Shown: positions 40,398 to 52,416, counted from the first letter of the stretch. The stretch is 64,000 nucleotides of DNA from Fusarium oxysporum f. sp. lycopersici 4287 (GCF_000149955.1 NC_030988.1:4500642-4564641), one strand, 5' to 3'. Translations and numbers: made by a program. The notes: a model not told the origin generated them from the sequence alone.

Positions 40398-42248
40398 ATG
40401 TTCCAATCCAAGCCGATCCTTAGCCAGGACATCTGGCGCAGCGACCGTGACATTGTGGCGTCTACTTCCAGACGAGATGTAGCCCTGCACTACGAGCGGG
40501 CAAGGTCGATATTCCGTCATAGTGGTACGTCCGAAGCCTTTATTGGAGAGCGTCACTAAACAGTTTGGCAGGTCTGTCACAACAGGATATTGAGAATCTA
40601 ACCCCGAAATTCTGGGATTTCCAATTCGATTGTAAGTCTGGCAGATCTGAGCGCATACCTGTAGCATACTGATCAAGGCAATGGAGTGATTGCTGCTCGC
40701 GACATGACGGCCTTCATCATCGTAGCGATACAGGTAAACCTATGTATAAGGACACTTTGTTCCTTCGTCAAAGGGCGACCCGACCTACAAGACTTGGTTG
40801 ATAAGCTCCTGAACTTTGATATCTGCGGTGGATTTATGCTGACCGAAGCCGATCATGGTTTGGACGCTCGTAACTTGGAAACGACGGTCACACTACTGCC
40901 TGATGGCTCCTACGATCTACATACCCCCCACGTAGGAGCTTCAAAGGCAATGCCTCTGACAACGCCCTACTGTGGCATGCCTCGCATAGCTATAGTATTT
41001 GCTCGTCTCTTAGTTGACGGGAAAAGCCATGGCGTGAAGCCCTTCCTCGTTTGTCTCAGCGACGCTTGCGGACTGCGGCCTGGAGTTACATCACGTATTC
41101 TGCCCACACGGCCGGGTACGAAACCGTTGTACCACTCTCTGACGGCATTTAACCATGTCGATTTGCCCTTCAGTGCTCTGCTCGGCTCATCCTCAGAACC
41201 GGAAAACGATCGTCTTGATTTTCTACGCCAGATTTGGCGGGTGTCAGCTGGAACGCTGTCCCTCTCTATAATGGGCATCTCCGCCATCAAGGTTGGAACG
41301 CGTGTAGCTGCTGTCTACATCGAGCGAAGGACAATCACGGCACCCGATGGGCCTGTACCCGGAGAGATCATGAGCTTCAGCACCCAGCAGCGTCCAATTG
41401 TCGAAGGATGGGTGCAAGGCAAGGTCTTGCATGCATTCGCTCGTTGGACCATAGGGATGCGCCCTAATCTTAGCGATGCGACGCAGCACGCGCTTGCCGC
41501 AATTTTCAAGGCGACAGTAATGAAAGCCTCCCAAATCTTGAGACCCCTCACCGAAAGGTGCGGGTGGCAGGGCCTCTGTGCATATAATCAAATAAGCGAG
41601 CTAGATTCAACATTACAGGGAATCTCGATTGCCGAAGGAGACACACTACTGTTGTGCATTCGTATGTGCTGAGCTGATTTTTACCTGCTGACATTATCTT
41701 GACAACTGACGATTTATTTCCTAGATTTTATGTCAGAGCTCCTGGGAGAGAAACTGGGGCTCCCACAAGCGCGCAACAGATTGTCACCCTTGGCGCAACG
41801 CGAGGACAAGTTAATGTTAGATATGAAATCACGACTCGAAATGATCGGGGGGTATAAGGAACATCGCGGTCCCGCCTTCGATCGTCACATTCTCCCTCGA
41901 TGTCGATTACTGGCTGAAGCGATTGGAAATCGCATGGCTTATGAGGCCGCCGAAACCTCGGGGCTCTCACCAGATGTGCTCACATTGTATGAGGGCATCT
42001 GCATGTGCGAGGATCTAAACCATTTGCCGGTGATGGGGCCACAATGTCGAGCAGATGCCCAGTCTCAATCCTCTGAGCCGTACAATAATGTCTTGGCCCA
42101 GATCAGATCGGAATCTGCTTCTCGGTCTGACTTGGATGATTATGTGACGGCACCTATCATGTCTGAAGAATCGTGGGGGTCTTTCACGAACAGTTTACAT
42201 GCCTTCAAGCACCCGCACGATGTCGCGATCCCTTGTTCGAAATTATAA
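40398..42248 (+). CDS. Acyl-CoA oxidase-like flavoenzyme with peroxisomal signal (564 aa)
   Basis: Four exons, 40398-40524, 40572-40631, 40678-41661 and 41725-42248, join in frame. Introns are 47, 46 and 63 nt; the last has donor GTATGT, branch CTGAC and acceptor CCTAG. The N-terminal helix bundle has LHYERARSIF and DIENLTPKFWDFQFD; the flavin/substrate region has FDICGGFMLTEADHGLDARN (about 108-127), LVDGKSHGVKPFLVCLSD and FNHVDLPFSALLG; the C-terminal helices include SIMGISAIKVGTRVAAVY and LCIHFMSELLGEK. The last three residues are SKL, the canonical peroxisomal targeting signal 1. Acyl-CoA oxidases catalyse the first, H2O2-forming step of peroxisomal beta-oxidation with FAD. At 564 aa it is shorter than housekeeping enzymes of about 650-700 aa, resembling accessory fungal oxidases. 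The substrate is unknown. The match of both ends to the family supports the exon model. Confidence 0.9.
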
Positions 42249-43360
42249 ACATCCGCTGGTTTTTAGTCTACCCTCACTATCGGTAGTCTGTGGCGCTTTA
42301 TCACGTTTGGTAGCTTGCGACAACAAGTGCCAGGTTTTCCCCCGGAAAATCGATTTATAGAAGATCCTTATCGCCCGACCAGAAAACAATGATCAGTGCG
42401 GATGAGGCTTTGGACAGACGCGCAAATCCAGATGGAATATTATTTCCACCATCTTACACACACCTGGATAGCTCTGGTAATGAGCAGCGACCTTACACGT
42501 ACCAGTTGAGTTCGAATTTAGATCTTATAACAACACTACTGGAGTTGGCTCAACGCTCAGGACAGTAGAGAAGTGAACCAGGTGCCGTCATCTATTGGTG
42601 TGATGAAGCAGGTCAAGGAGGCAAGGCTCTGTCAGCAGTGTAAGCGGTCGTGAACGTGCCTTGAGCTATAACTGCGGAAATGTACAGCAGACCCAAGCCG
42701 TCTCTTCTCTTCTGATATGCTCAAATGTGAGTGATGAGTATTTACACGTGCGAGAGATAAGAAAGAGGGGGGGGGGAGATAGCATAGGACAGAGACGATT
42801 CATCAACCGTGTTTTTACCTTCAACCGATACAGAAGATGAGATTAGGAGAAAAGAATAATGTGCAGTAAAATTGTATTTTCCTCTACTCGCCCATGGGAA
42901 CTGTTTTGATGACCATTAGCCGGACCTATGCACTCGGCGTACAAGAGGCTCAACTAAGGTTCGATTTCGGTGCTTTTCCTGAAAACGCTCTAGAGTTAGG
43001 GATACGTCCAAAATTGGGAGAAAGATATTCCAACTCCATTTTTTCAATGAAGCTGAAGATGAAGGCTTGGGTTGGCGACAGACACGGGAAGCAAGACACA
43101 ACAAAGTTACAGAAAAAAAATAGAAGAAAGAATGAAATGTGAGAGAAGAAGAAAAAGTCCTATTTCCGCCTAGACAAACCGATGATGCAAACAAGTAATA
43201 TTCATAGGATAATTAACCTGCCATCGCCTACTCGGCCTGTACTGTACAACCGTGTATGTCAACACTCAAGCACATGATCCTGGAGCTACCATACAAGCTT
43301 TACCACATCAGCACCATTATTCTCATTTGATTCTTCGAAACTTCTGGCCTCCACTTCGAT
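42249..43360. other. Intergenic, nothing recognised
   Basis: Contains a G-rich run near 42768-42776 and an A-rich purine tract near 43110-43160. Short frames only; no gene, RNA or repeat recognised. Confidence 0.4.
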
Positions 43361-44503
43361 ATGGCGAGCATAAGCTGGGCCTCTTCGCTGAGGGCTTCTA
43401 TCATCTCCTTCTGTCAAGAGCTCGAACATATCAAAGATCCAGATGCCGTGTTCAGAGAACAGCTGGCTGATTTTGAAGATCGTTCGAGGAGAAGACTGGA
43501 AAATTTAGTACGGGATGGAACGTTCGGGTGCGTACCTAGCCTCCAACAAGAGCTACTTGCAGATAATCGGCAAATGATAGAACTCGAGCTAGCGCACGTG
43601 GCTTCAAGGGCCCAGAGGCTTGAGCAATATGGCGAGACAATGGAAGAACTGGCCAGAAGGATGCTAAGAGCACAGCTGAATATCCTGGGCCTAGAGGCGA
43701 TACAAAAGTTGGTACCAGAGTTATCTGCAGCCATGAATTTGGATGAAGGCGACTCTATCCTTCTACGTCCGAACGATGAGCAACCGTCAGCCTCTGAGTA
43801 TCAACCGAACAATGTAGCGGCTGGGGATGCACATGTGCAGGCTCCCAATCATGAAGAAAAATGGGACGACGAGTCCTGTCAGACGGTTCGACGAGAGGCC
43901 AATACATCCGTGACGTGGTGTACTTTGGTAAGACGACCAAGATACTGCTCCTCAGATTACAATTTTCCATGTATTAATCCAATTGTAGCGCAGGGGAGGT
44001 CGAGTTGATCCCCACGGCAATAGCAATCGGGAGCAGCCTTATCGCGCGATGACGAGACGAGCACCGCCCAGACAGAATTCGCCATCGCCACTCGCTACCG
44101 AATTTCACGTGTTACATGAACACGACGATTCTGAAAAGGCCCTGATCCGCAAGAGAGGTAACACCTTATGCAACAAGACTATGAACATGGGAGTTGATGG
44201 ACACACCACCTGCATACTGGTCTTTAAGAATCCAGTTCACGACGAGTGGGTGTCTGCGGGACACATACCGGAAGGTCAAACGATCCCAAGCCTTGACGCT
44301 ATAGTAAGTATTGCCGTAGCCACGCTCTTCCTGTCTTTGACTTACAATAGAAACAGGTAGCCGAGCATATGGGACGTCGTCAAGAGGCCGGAACAGACTC
44401 GCCCTCCATCAAAGTTGAGAACAGTAGCCCAAACACCGCAATGGGAAGAGGACGGGATTACATGAACATGATTGTACACGAAGGCATAGGTTGTGCAAAG
44501 TAA
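43361..44503 (+). CDS. Coiled-coil protein of unknown function, paralogue A (342 aa)
   Basis: Exons 43361-43927, 43989-44303 and 44357-44503 join in phase 0. Intron 1 (61 nt) has donor TTG|GTAAGA and acceptor TGTAG; intron 2 (53 nt) has donor ATA|GTAAGT and acceptor AACAG. Residues 10-120 are a long charged helix with HIKDPDAVFREQLADFEDRS, LLADNRQMIELELAHV and ARRMLRAQLNILGLEAIQKL, likely a coiled coil. The second half is polar and ends in a compact segment (CILVFKNPVHDEWVSAG) that may fold. The first 120 residues align with those of the next gene (45531), so the two are tandem duplicates. No known domain or function is recognised. Confidence 0.7.
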
Positions 44504-45530
44504 TGATGGATGGATCATGCTCACCTGGAGAATGGGCGAGCGGCCCACAATTGATTGAAAATTATTGAAATTCCATATTTCTACATGTCACCATCTTGAA
44601 GGAACGTTACCTAGTACTACCTTGTAGGAAATACCATTGCAATTTAAGTTCAGTCATTTCCGCTCTGCTCACTGGTCCTCGACAAACAGAGACGTCTTGG
44701 CCAACTATATTGTATCATCATCGCCGAGTTCAACGAGCTTTGTCCCACGACAGTTCCAAGTGCTAATTACATGTAAATGTCCCTTAGTCTATATTTTAGT
44801 TTGTGAACCAATTTTTTAGTGTTGTTGCACTTCTTAAAGCTATTTCAAAGTTTTTACATGCAAAGGTTAAAACCTGGAACCCGGAACTCGGAGCTTGACA
44901 TTGATTATTGATTATTGATTATTGACAAGGCATATCACGGGTGTACAGTATAAACATCTCACCTACTACAGTACACATACCGTCGATCTCTCATGTTCCT
45001 ATGTTGTCAGATCCCCAGTGCTTATCGACCCGCGTCTTAGAACGGGATAGATGAGTACAGCAGCTCATCTTTCCGTTGAGATTTGCGCAGTACATGATAA
45101 TAGAGACCTTCCCGTTCCATACTGTACGTACACCAATTGTCCTTTGCGACCTATTTCGAGACGCAGATTCATCTGCAATCGCAACTTACCCATAGGTTAT
45201 GTCCAACTAGTGAAAGAACCATTTTTGGCCGTCTGAACTGGCTTTCGCATACACGCTAATATTGCCTCGCCTAGGGGGTTTAGGATTTTGGTAGCTTACG
45301 TCCTCCTCCAGACGTTGAGTCGAGGCAGAATATGGACTACCTTCCCGTGTGTGATCGAGATAGGTGCATTCGAACCAAAATGACTTCAGACGCAGACATG
45401 TCTATTAATCATGGAGAGTGCAGTCTGCTATTCATAAAATGTGAGAATTCATCTCTCAGGGTAAAAGCATCAAACTCAATCTCATAATCACACTGCTCCA
45501 TTATCCTAGGCTTTCTACCTCCTGTACGGC
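44504..45530. other. Intergenic with ATTGATT microsatellite
   Basis: A TTGATTA-type tandem repeat at 44901-44926 (three and a half 7-base units). No gene seen. Spacer between the tandem paralogues. Confidence 0.5.
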
Positions 45531-46866
45531 ATGGCTTGCCCCGACGTAAATATAACCACCCGCCTACGCGAAGCCATCGCCAATTGGAATACGCATCTTC
45601 AAGGTATCAAAGATCCGGACGATGTCTTTCGCCACGAGCGAGCCCGTATAAGCGACGCATCGAAGAAACGAATCGAAGAGTTTTATCTCAACACCCTGCG
45701 GGACAATGGCAACAACAACAATAACGATAATGTTGCCCTTCTTTTGCGAACCCTCCTCTCTGATGGCCAGCAGCTGAAGGAACTTGAGATGGAGCACGAA
45801 GTTACCCGAACCAAGAAGCAAGAGCTACAAGATGAAGTAGCTAAGAGTGTAGGGAGAAGGATTGTCGCAGATGTAATCGACATCCTAGGCCTCTCTGCAG
45901 AGCAGCATCTGATGCCTGCAGTACCTCCCCCATCAGAAGAGGCTACATCGACCACCAAAGACCACGTCGACAGCGCGAGCCTGCCAGTTCCCGATGATTC
46001 GGACGCACCAGCAGCTACAATGGGGCTTACCACGCGAACCCGAAGCTACAACAGACGGAAGAATGGTGGAGCCCGTCAGAAGGTGGCGCCATCGATAGGC
46101 CCATCCGTAAGCGAGGGTGATAGCTCGGTAAGTCATCAAACAGTCAAGGTTGTCATTAACCTAGTTATGTATTCGTCTGTCTTTTCTTCCTTACTGTTCA
46201 GGATTCTCATCTTGTTGTTCCGTACTGGTGCTTCACAGTGGTGTCTTTGCTTTCCTTTTTTTTTCTTTTTCTTTTTTTCTTCCCCTTTTCGGTCTTTGTT
46301 CTATCCCACTGACGGTGCCTTAGCTCAAGAGAAAGCGCCAGCCAGATAAAGACGACGGGCGGAATATAAAGCAGGAAAAGAAGACACCCCGGGTCTCAAC
46401 CAGACAAACCCCGTCTTCTCCTGGAAATGCCAACTTTGAGAGCGTAAGATCATTGCCGGCGCCTTGTACTAGATCGGGTGATTTACTTCAGCATAGCAAT
46501 GAGAAAGATGTCATCTCCCGCAGGAAGGCGATAGAGTCACAGTACAAGAACATCAGACTTGATGTCAGCCGCCCCTCTGCTCGTGTAATGCTCCGGAGAC
46601 ATCCCTCTCGACGCGGTCTGTGGACTTGCTTGATATTCGTTCCGCAAGTCCAGGCGGATATGAGCTTTGATACTATGGTCAACCGATTTATCATGCCTGC
46701 ATTCGTCCAGCTCGCCAATCGCCGACGAACGGGAAATATCCGGGAGGGCCAAGCAGCTCTGGAAAATGCGCAGCCACCTGTGAATACTCGCAGTAGCCTT
46801 AACAGTACTGGAGAGGGAGAAGGAGAGATGGAGAAGGAGCAGTTTGAAAGTACGGGAGAGCAATAG
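45531..46866 (+). CDS. Coiled-coil protein of unknown function, paralogue B (379 aa)
   Basis: Exons 45531-46127 and 46324-46866 join in phase 0 across a 196-nt intron with donor TCG|GTAAGT, a long T-rich tract, branch CTGAC and acceptor CTTAG. Residues 8-125 match paralogue A: LREAIANWNTHLQGIKDPDD followed by VFRHERAR, LLSDGQQLKELEMEHEVTR and RRIVADVIDILGLSAEQ. An Asn repeat (NNNNND, from AAC/AAT codons) at about residue 63 separates two helices and is absent in A. The second half differs from A: basic clusters LKRKRQPDKD and RRKNGGARQK suggest a nuclear protein, and it ends in a Glu-rich tail. A further small intron near 46443 (GTAAGA) cannot be excluded. Confidence 0.65.
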
Positions 46867-47968
46867 CTTCGGTGTGCCGTGGAAACGATATAGCGTCTGT
46901 AAGCTCAAACGAGGAGTAATATTGAAAAGCGTTTTACGACCCAGTCCATCTACTATCACGTGAGAACTAAATGCGAACTGGGAAGGAATATAGATTTATC
47001 GGCAGTTACTAGGTCTGCGCTCTGTTCAGCACCAAAGACACTATGACGCGCCACGGTCCTGGGCCAGCCGATTACATGGCGCATCAAATCCACCACTGCA
47101 CGTAACTGCAGTTCCATTAGAAATTTTTGGATTCTGACACTACTGTCACTTAGCCTATAGTGTTCGTTATTGAGCCATATCAAGTACAGTACACACATTA
47201 CCTTGTGCTTGTCACCTTTCCAGTCACGAACAGTGGGGTTGGGTAGAGCCATATGTGGCAATTAGACTTGACGTTCAGAGAGTCCAGGAAGGTACACCAG
47301 GCGTGACTCGTGCTCGCGCTTTAAATATCAATTCCAAAGAGGAAGGTTTATGATATGTACCAGATTACAGCATCAAAGTTACCAATACAGCATAAAATTC
47401 ATTACCAAAGCTTATCATATCTGATATTTAAATTTTGAACTCTATGCATCACAAATTTGCTGGCTAGAAACGAAATAGTTCATGACAGAATTGTTGAAAA
47501 TTGTGAGCCGCCCACCAACTTGTCCACTAAGCTTTTAAGATAGGAAGACTAGCGTGCAGAACCTTATCGAACAGGAAGGATCAACATATCATCGGTGCTG
47601 CGAACAGCTAATGCTGTATCACTTACAACATGCACCATGCGTGAAATATAAGGATGACCTTGTGAATCCCGAAGTCAACTAAGAAGAGCAGCCATTCTTG
47701 GATGGGAAGTCAGATATTTACGATGGTACCGTACAAACACGCATAATCCATCCACATCACTCGAAATTGGCAAATAATCCAATAGGCGATTTTGCAACGT
47801 TGTTTCATGCTGAATTGTACACCAAGAGCCAATAAGCTGTGGTTTCAAATAATATAAAATAGATGACTTCTCTCATAATGGCGTTTGTTTTTGTGTTTAG
47901 GCGCGAAAGAGCGTTGATACTTGCTCCTGACCTCAAGTATCTTCCCCCAGGTCCTGCTTCGACTATCA
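46867..47968. other. Intergenic, nothing recognised
   Basis: A/T-rich sequence with short frames. An ATAATATAAAATAG stretch near 47850 could be a promoter element for the next gene, 120 bases from its ATG. Confidence 0.35.
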
Positions 47969-49306
47969 ATGAAGGAACATGTCAGATACGGGTCTTGTCC
48001 CAACTACAACAATGAAGTCGCGCAAATTTCTCGTAGAGTAGATCATCAAGTGCAGCAGCTTGGGGGTAGAACCAGCGTTTCCCACAGTTCCATCACTTAT
48101 GTGAATCGAGGTGACGATCAGGTGTCGCTTCGAAGAAGGATCGTAGAACTCAACCGAGAGAACGGGAGCCTGCGTCATGAGGATAAGTACTTTGCTACAC
48201 TGGCTAACGATGTACTAGTATCTCTTAAATCCTCGATCCAGTCTTGTCTATCCAAAATCCCTGACGCTCTGCTCTATGGTAACACAGCTACCTTGCACGG
48301 CAGCGAAATGGGGAGTAGCATCTCGCAAGCGTTCAGGCGCCAACGCCCGCATACTGACCCTCTCTCGAGCCCCAACCAGCGTGAGGCTCAAATTGGCGGT
48401 TTCGCTGATGCACAGGACCCTCAGGTAAATTTGGTGTCTTCCTGGGGTCAAGGTGCAAGAAACCGTCCATTACCGCCGACTCCACACCTAATGTCGAAGT
48501 CTATGCTCGAGAAGTTGGAGATTAATCTCATAAGAGAAAATGGGATGATGAGACAATCAATCTCATTGAATAGAAAGCTCGTTTATCGGGTGCTGCTGCG
48601 TTTAGTTTCTCAGATACGACAATTGGCTTCCGCGCTCCGATCGGTTGTCACGGAGGCAAACCTCTTGATTGAGCAATTGAATACCGACTGGCGACAGTAC
48701 ATTGAGGATGTTATCAAGGTGGAAACAGATCCAGAAATCTTGGGCTCAGGTATCGATTTAGCCTACAGCTTAGATGCCAAATATCACGCCGGCAACATTG
48801 ACAATAGATCAGAGTCAAGACTACGGGATTCGGATCTAAGTTCGAGATACGAGCCAGACTCGATGGAGCCAGACTATAGAATAAGTGATCATATACCTCG
48901 TTCCGCTACACAGGCAGGTGGCAGAGATTTCAATTCACTGAACAGCCCATCCATGAATCGAGGAAGTTTGAACACGGGAAAGAGCAAGGAGGATCAAGGT
49001 CAAAGCTGGCCTTATGTAGAACCTCTTCGAATAGCTCATCAGCAATCTCAGCCTTCCCCTGGTTGTGATACTGCGTCGACGAAGGCTAAATTAAGGCAAC
49101 GCCTCGCCATGCTTCATTATGAGCGCATGTACTACAGGAGACTGGCCAACGAGGCAGTCGTCCGATTTGTACGTACAATAAAACACCACGTTCACGAGGT
49201 CCGGAATCTTTTGCACGAGTATAGCGCGGAGGAGAATAGACTCAGGGGCTTACTCCAGCAGCAGATAAACCTTCGAACCACTCAGCATCCTAATGGTGAT
49301 GGATAA
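47969..49306 (+). CDS. Triple coiled-coil protein of unknown function (445 aa)
   Basis: A single exon from the first ATG. Three helical blocks share the order L-+-I/L---ENG, Y/R--LA, then a long amphipathic helix: LRRRIVELNRENGSLRHED (about 54-97), LEKLEINLIRENGMMRQSIS (about 180-240) and LRQRLAMLHYERMYYRRLAN (about 375-435). They look like internal duplications of a roughly 50-residue coiled-coil unit, separated by disordered Ser/Asp/Arg-rich linkers. No known family is recognised; the repeated E-N-----------L pattern suggests oligomerisation. It lies in a run of coiled-coil genes between 43 and 52 kb. Confidence 0.65.
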   Translation: MKEHVRYGSCPNYNNEVAQISRRVDHQVQQLGGRTSVSHSSITYVNRGDDQVSLRRRIVELNRENGSLRHEDKYFATLANDVLVSLKSSIQSCLSKIPDALLYGNTATLHGSEMGSSISQAFRRQRPHTDPLSSPNQREAQIGGFADAQDPQVNLVSSWGQGARNRPLPPTPHLMSKSMLEKLEINLIRENGMMRQSISLNRKLVYRVLLRLVSQIRQLASALRSVVTEANLLIEQLNTDWRQYIEDVIKVETDPEILGSGIDLAYSLDAKYHAGNIDNRSESRLRDSDLSSRYEPDSMEPDYRISDHIPRSATQAGGRDFNSLNSPSMNRGSLNTGKSKEDQGQSWPYVEPLRIAHQQSQPSPGCDTASTKAKLRQRLAMLHYERMYYRRLANEAVVRFVRTIKHHVHEVRNLLHEYSAEENRLRGLLQQQINLRTTQHPNGDG

Positions 49307-50095
49307 AGACCAGACTTGTATGCGTCATATCAAGATAGCACTCTATGTCAATACTGTACTGTACTGATAATCGCCTAGATAAGGTCTCGTTTCGAAATCC
49401 ATCACCTCTCCCTTTCTTTGTTCGTTTTGCTATTTCTTTTTTCTTCCAGAATTACGTTCTTTATGGTGCTGCCTCATCAGTAATCAGAGAGCATTCCTAT
49501 GGAATATAACCTCCGAATGGAACAGTAGTAAGGGGAATACAACGTAGTAGCGATGTTAAGCGTATAGATACTCATCAGTAGAACTTCGTTTAGTGCAGGA
49601 TAGTGGAAAGTACCCTACAGTCCATCATCACAATCAACGTCAATGTTTTCGTAGAGGTAAGGGCAGGTTTGGAGCTACAATGGAGAGGGAGCCTCAAAAG
49701 GCCGTCCAGTTTCGAATTCACACTAAAAAACATATCCGCTGCTATTGTGCTGCTATTGTCACGCCCTCAAGTTTCGTGGAATGAGTGAGAAAGGACCATT
49801 GCTTACATCTCCGAGTCAAGTCAATCTTGCCACTACCCTCGACAGCACCTAACTTTTCGGAGAGCCTGGCAATTCGAGTTCGCGCTCAACAGAAGAAAGC
49901 AGCCGTTCACATGAGACAGAGAAGTCGAGTACGTAAATGGACTCCTGGGTAGAAGTCGACTACATATCACATTCATTGCGCGCGGGGATGAATATTTATA
50001 CCGTCTCTTGACCTTCAACGTCAGTGCCTTGAACCGAACTGACTTTGTTAGTTTTTTTCCGCTTCTATCTTTCTCGTCCGCCAGCCAGCGATCCA
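49307..50095. other. Intergenic, nothing recognised
   Basis: Two short overlapping plus-strand frames around 49600-49790 show no domain. Nothing else is supported. Confidence 0.4.
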
Positions 50096-50608
50096 ATGGG
50101 AAGCAGCTCGCTCCCTAGCGTTCCTTCGCCACCGCGCGTTGCGCCACCGCACGCAATGACGGTTGAGCAGCTACTCCATTTCTTACAAGAGAGGAGCCAT
50201 CTTCTTACGCTGGAAAATGAAAGATTGCGCCCACAGTACGAGTTTCTCCAGGCCTTAGTCGATCAGAAAGAGGCTACGTTGAAATGGCAACAGTGGCTCA
50301 TCCGCTTAGGAGAGGAGCATGTGACCTTGCTAGAGAGAGTACTTCAAGGGCAGTCAACTGAGACGGTGTCCGCGACGGAATCGCCGCCACAGTTCATGGA
50401 GCATCAGTTTCGGCAACAGACCTGCAGCTCACCTCTGAACACACCACCGAACCTGAGACTTGAATCGAATCAAGACGGCGACAGTACATCGTTTGCGGCC
50501 GGCGTGACAGATGATGATGGCAGACGAGGGATCATTCAAGACGATTTGGAAGTGATGCAGCGATGCGCCGAATCAGAAGCCCTGGCTTATTTAGCATCCT
50601 ACTGTTAG
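50096..50608 (+). CDS. Short coiled-coil protein of unknown function (170 aa)
   Basis: The ATG at 50096 (context atccaATGg) is preferred over an in-frame non-ATG extension whose residues look like a T-rich leader. After a Ser/Pro-rich lead, residues about 21-85 form a helix with LLHFLQERSHLLTLENERLR, FLQALVDQKEATLKWQQWL and EEHVTLLERVL, like the coiled-coil units of the gene at 47969. The rest is polar and acidic, ending in LEVMQRCAESEALAYLA. It may be a short relative of the 47969 gene. Confidence 0.55.
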   Translation: MGSSSLPSVPSPPRVAPPHAMTVEQLLHFLQERSHLLTLENERLRPQYEFLQALVDQKEATLKWQQWLIRLGEEHVTLLERVLQGQSTETVSATESPPQFMEHQFRQQTCSSPLNTPPNLRLESNQDGDSTSFAAGVTDDDGRRGIIQDDLEVMQRCAESEALAYLASYC

Positions 50609-51458
50609 CTACATTTGAATTGAGTGGACAGAGATTGCTTTTTATTGTTTTCCCGGTACAGTAACCGCCTGCAACGTATAAACGTACATACCGGCGCTTC
50701 CTGCCGGCGTGATCATTGAATACAGCCTACGTATCCGTCTCTACCCGCGCGACCTATTCAATCTAACTTAGCTTTTGATAAGAAAACTCTTGCTTTTCTC
50801 CCCAGCTGGCAAAATGCTCCATTCGCCTAGCATCGATATTGTTTTAGTTTGGGCCTGCCCTAGGAGGTCGTCATGAGGGGACCGAGGTCTGCATTCCGTC
50901 TCTGTCCGGCCCAGCAAAAAGCGGTTGTAACTTTGCTTTGCAGCTTAGAGATTCACCATGTTATTATTGCATCACCATCCAATTGTCTTTACGAACTGAA
51001 ACGTGACTCGGTATAATATTTGTATGTTGAGCCATGTCATTAAACTTATCCCCCCGTCGTAACATGGTACCATTTCGTCTCTCCATGCATGTATAGATAC
51101 ATATGTATACATAAATATGTGTAGATATCCATTCCCAGTGCGTCCAGCTAGACCTGAGAATCGCCTTCGGAACTTTGCCTTTACGAGCCGTTTATTTCGG
51201 TTCCTCTGGTATTGCTCATCAGATTGGAAGGGTCCACGGTAGAGTCCAATCCCATCTGCAAAGGAGCACCTCGGCCTGTGGCTCCCTGTGCATGGAGGTT
51301 GGTCTGGCCACTAATCGCGCGTACTATGGTCTCACTTATCCGTTGCGGTAATTGATTGTTGCTGTAGATCCTGTTAGCTATACTAGAGGGAAATTAGGAA
51401 GAAGAAATGCTACAAAGGGTAAAAGGAACAGAAAAGAGAGAGAAGAAATCCCTAGTGA
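50609..51458. other. Intergenic, nothing recognised
   Basis: Contains alternating TACATATGTATACATA-like sequence near 51090-51130. No gene or RNA recognised. Confidence 0.4.
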
Positions 51459-52416
51459 TCAGGTTAGGACTAAAACGTACTCTGTTCTAATTTGCTTCAA
51501 GGCTTCCAAAAACTCTTTTCTCGTTTGCTTCATGCTTTCAGAAGACTCTGTTCTCATTTGCTTCATGTTTTCAAGAAACTCTGTTCTAATTTTATTAATG
51601 CTTTGGAACAAGGATTAGCCAAGGAAGAACGATAGAAAATGAAGAAGAAAGAAAAGAAAAGAAAAAAAAGGCTCGACAGATACGCCGACTCACAGTGTCA
51701 AGGTTGCTTTCGATCTGCGGTAGAGCTAAGGTGTCAGCTTCAAAGTGGTGCAATGGTGTAAGGCTGACTCACTGCTGGTTTATTAGGGCTTCCAGAACAT
51801 AACGGTCGTCGTCTTGCGGCTCTTGCGGCTCTTGCGGGTCTCCAAATTCTTCATCGTAGCTAGGTCTGTACTTTTTGTCAGTCTAACTTCGTTTGCGTGG
51901 TCCGTGTGATTGACGTGGCAAGGCGAGCAAAACGAAGGATTACGTCAAACAGTGTGGAAGAAGGCAAATATAGATGGGATGAGAACAAGTACAGTGACAT
52001 TGAAGAGAATAAAGGCGGAACGAATGGAAAAAAAAGAGAGAGAAAGTAAAAAGGGTCAAAGAGAGAGGGTAAGAGGGAAGGGGGAAGGGATGGGGGGAAG
52101 ACAGAAATAGGACAAACTCTTCATCATGGTAAACCATCTCGTCATCTTGCTCGTCCTCGGGAGTAGCGACAAGCTGAGGCTGCCGATCATACATACGATC
52201 ACGAACTGGCATCATTCGACTTTGCCGAATGTGATCGACCGGCCGCCGATAGCTCCCCAGTGAACTAGATCGGACATCCTGAAGCGCCTTACGAGCAGCC
52301 CGTTTAGGCCTGCACCGGGTGGCCCTCCTAGCAATACGCTGAGCCGGCTGCGGTGCTAGCACTGGACGGCGCGACTGGATATAGGCTTGCGATGGTCTGG
52401 GCTGTGAAGACTCCAT
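51459..52416 (-). CDS. Small protein with 11-residue coiled-coil repeats (182 aa, four exons)
   Basis: Exons 52416-52118, 51859-51773, 51714-51694 and 51600-51459 join in frame. Introns have donors GA|GTTTGT, CA|GTGAGT and CT|GTGAGT; acceptors CCTAG, CGCAG and CAAAG; branch-like CTGAC or CTAAT before each. The N-terminal 100 residues are Arg/Gln/Pro-rich (RRATRCRPKRAARKALQ), then acidic (EDEQDDEMVYHDED, DPQEPQEPQDDD). The last exon encodes near-perfect 11-residue units IRTEFLENMKQ, MRTESSESMKQ and TRKEFLEALKQ, then IRTE. Hendecad periodicity favours a right-handed or straight coiled coil. The 33-bp units are also visible as a DNA repeat at about 51478-51597. The end at the TGA is the simplest; a donor GTACGT just before it could extend the protein. 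Function unknown. Confidence 0.55.

Noticed and set aside
51352..51618. Plus-strand frame with repeated SVLICF-type units
   Set aside because: It is the antisense reading of the 33-bp repeats; the minus-strand reading gives charged coiled-coil repeats with consistent splice sites.
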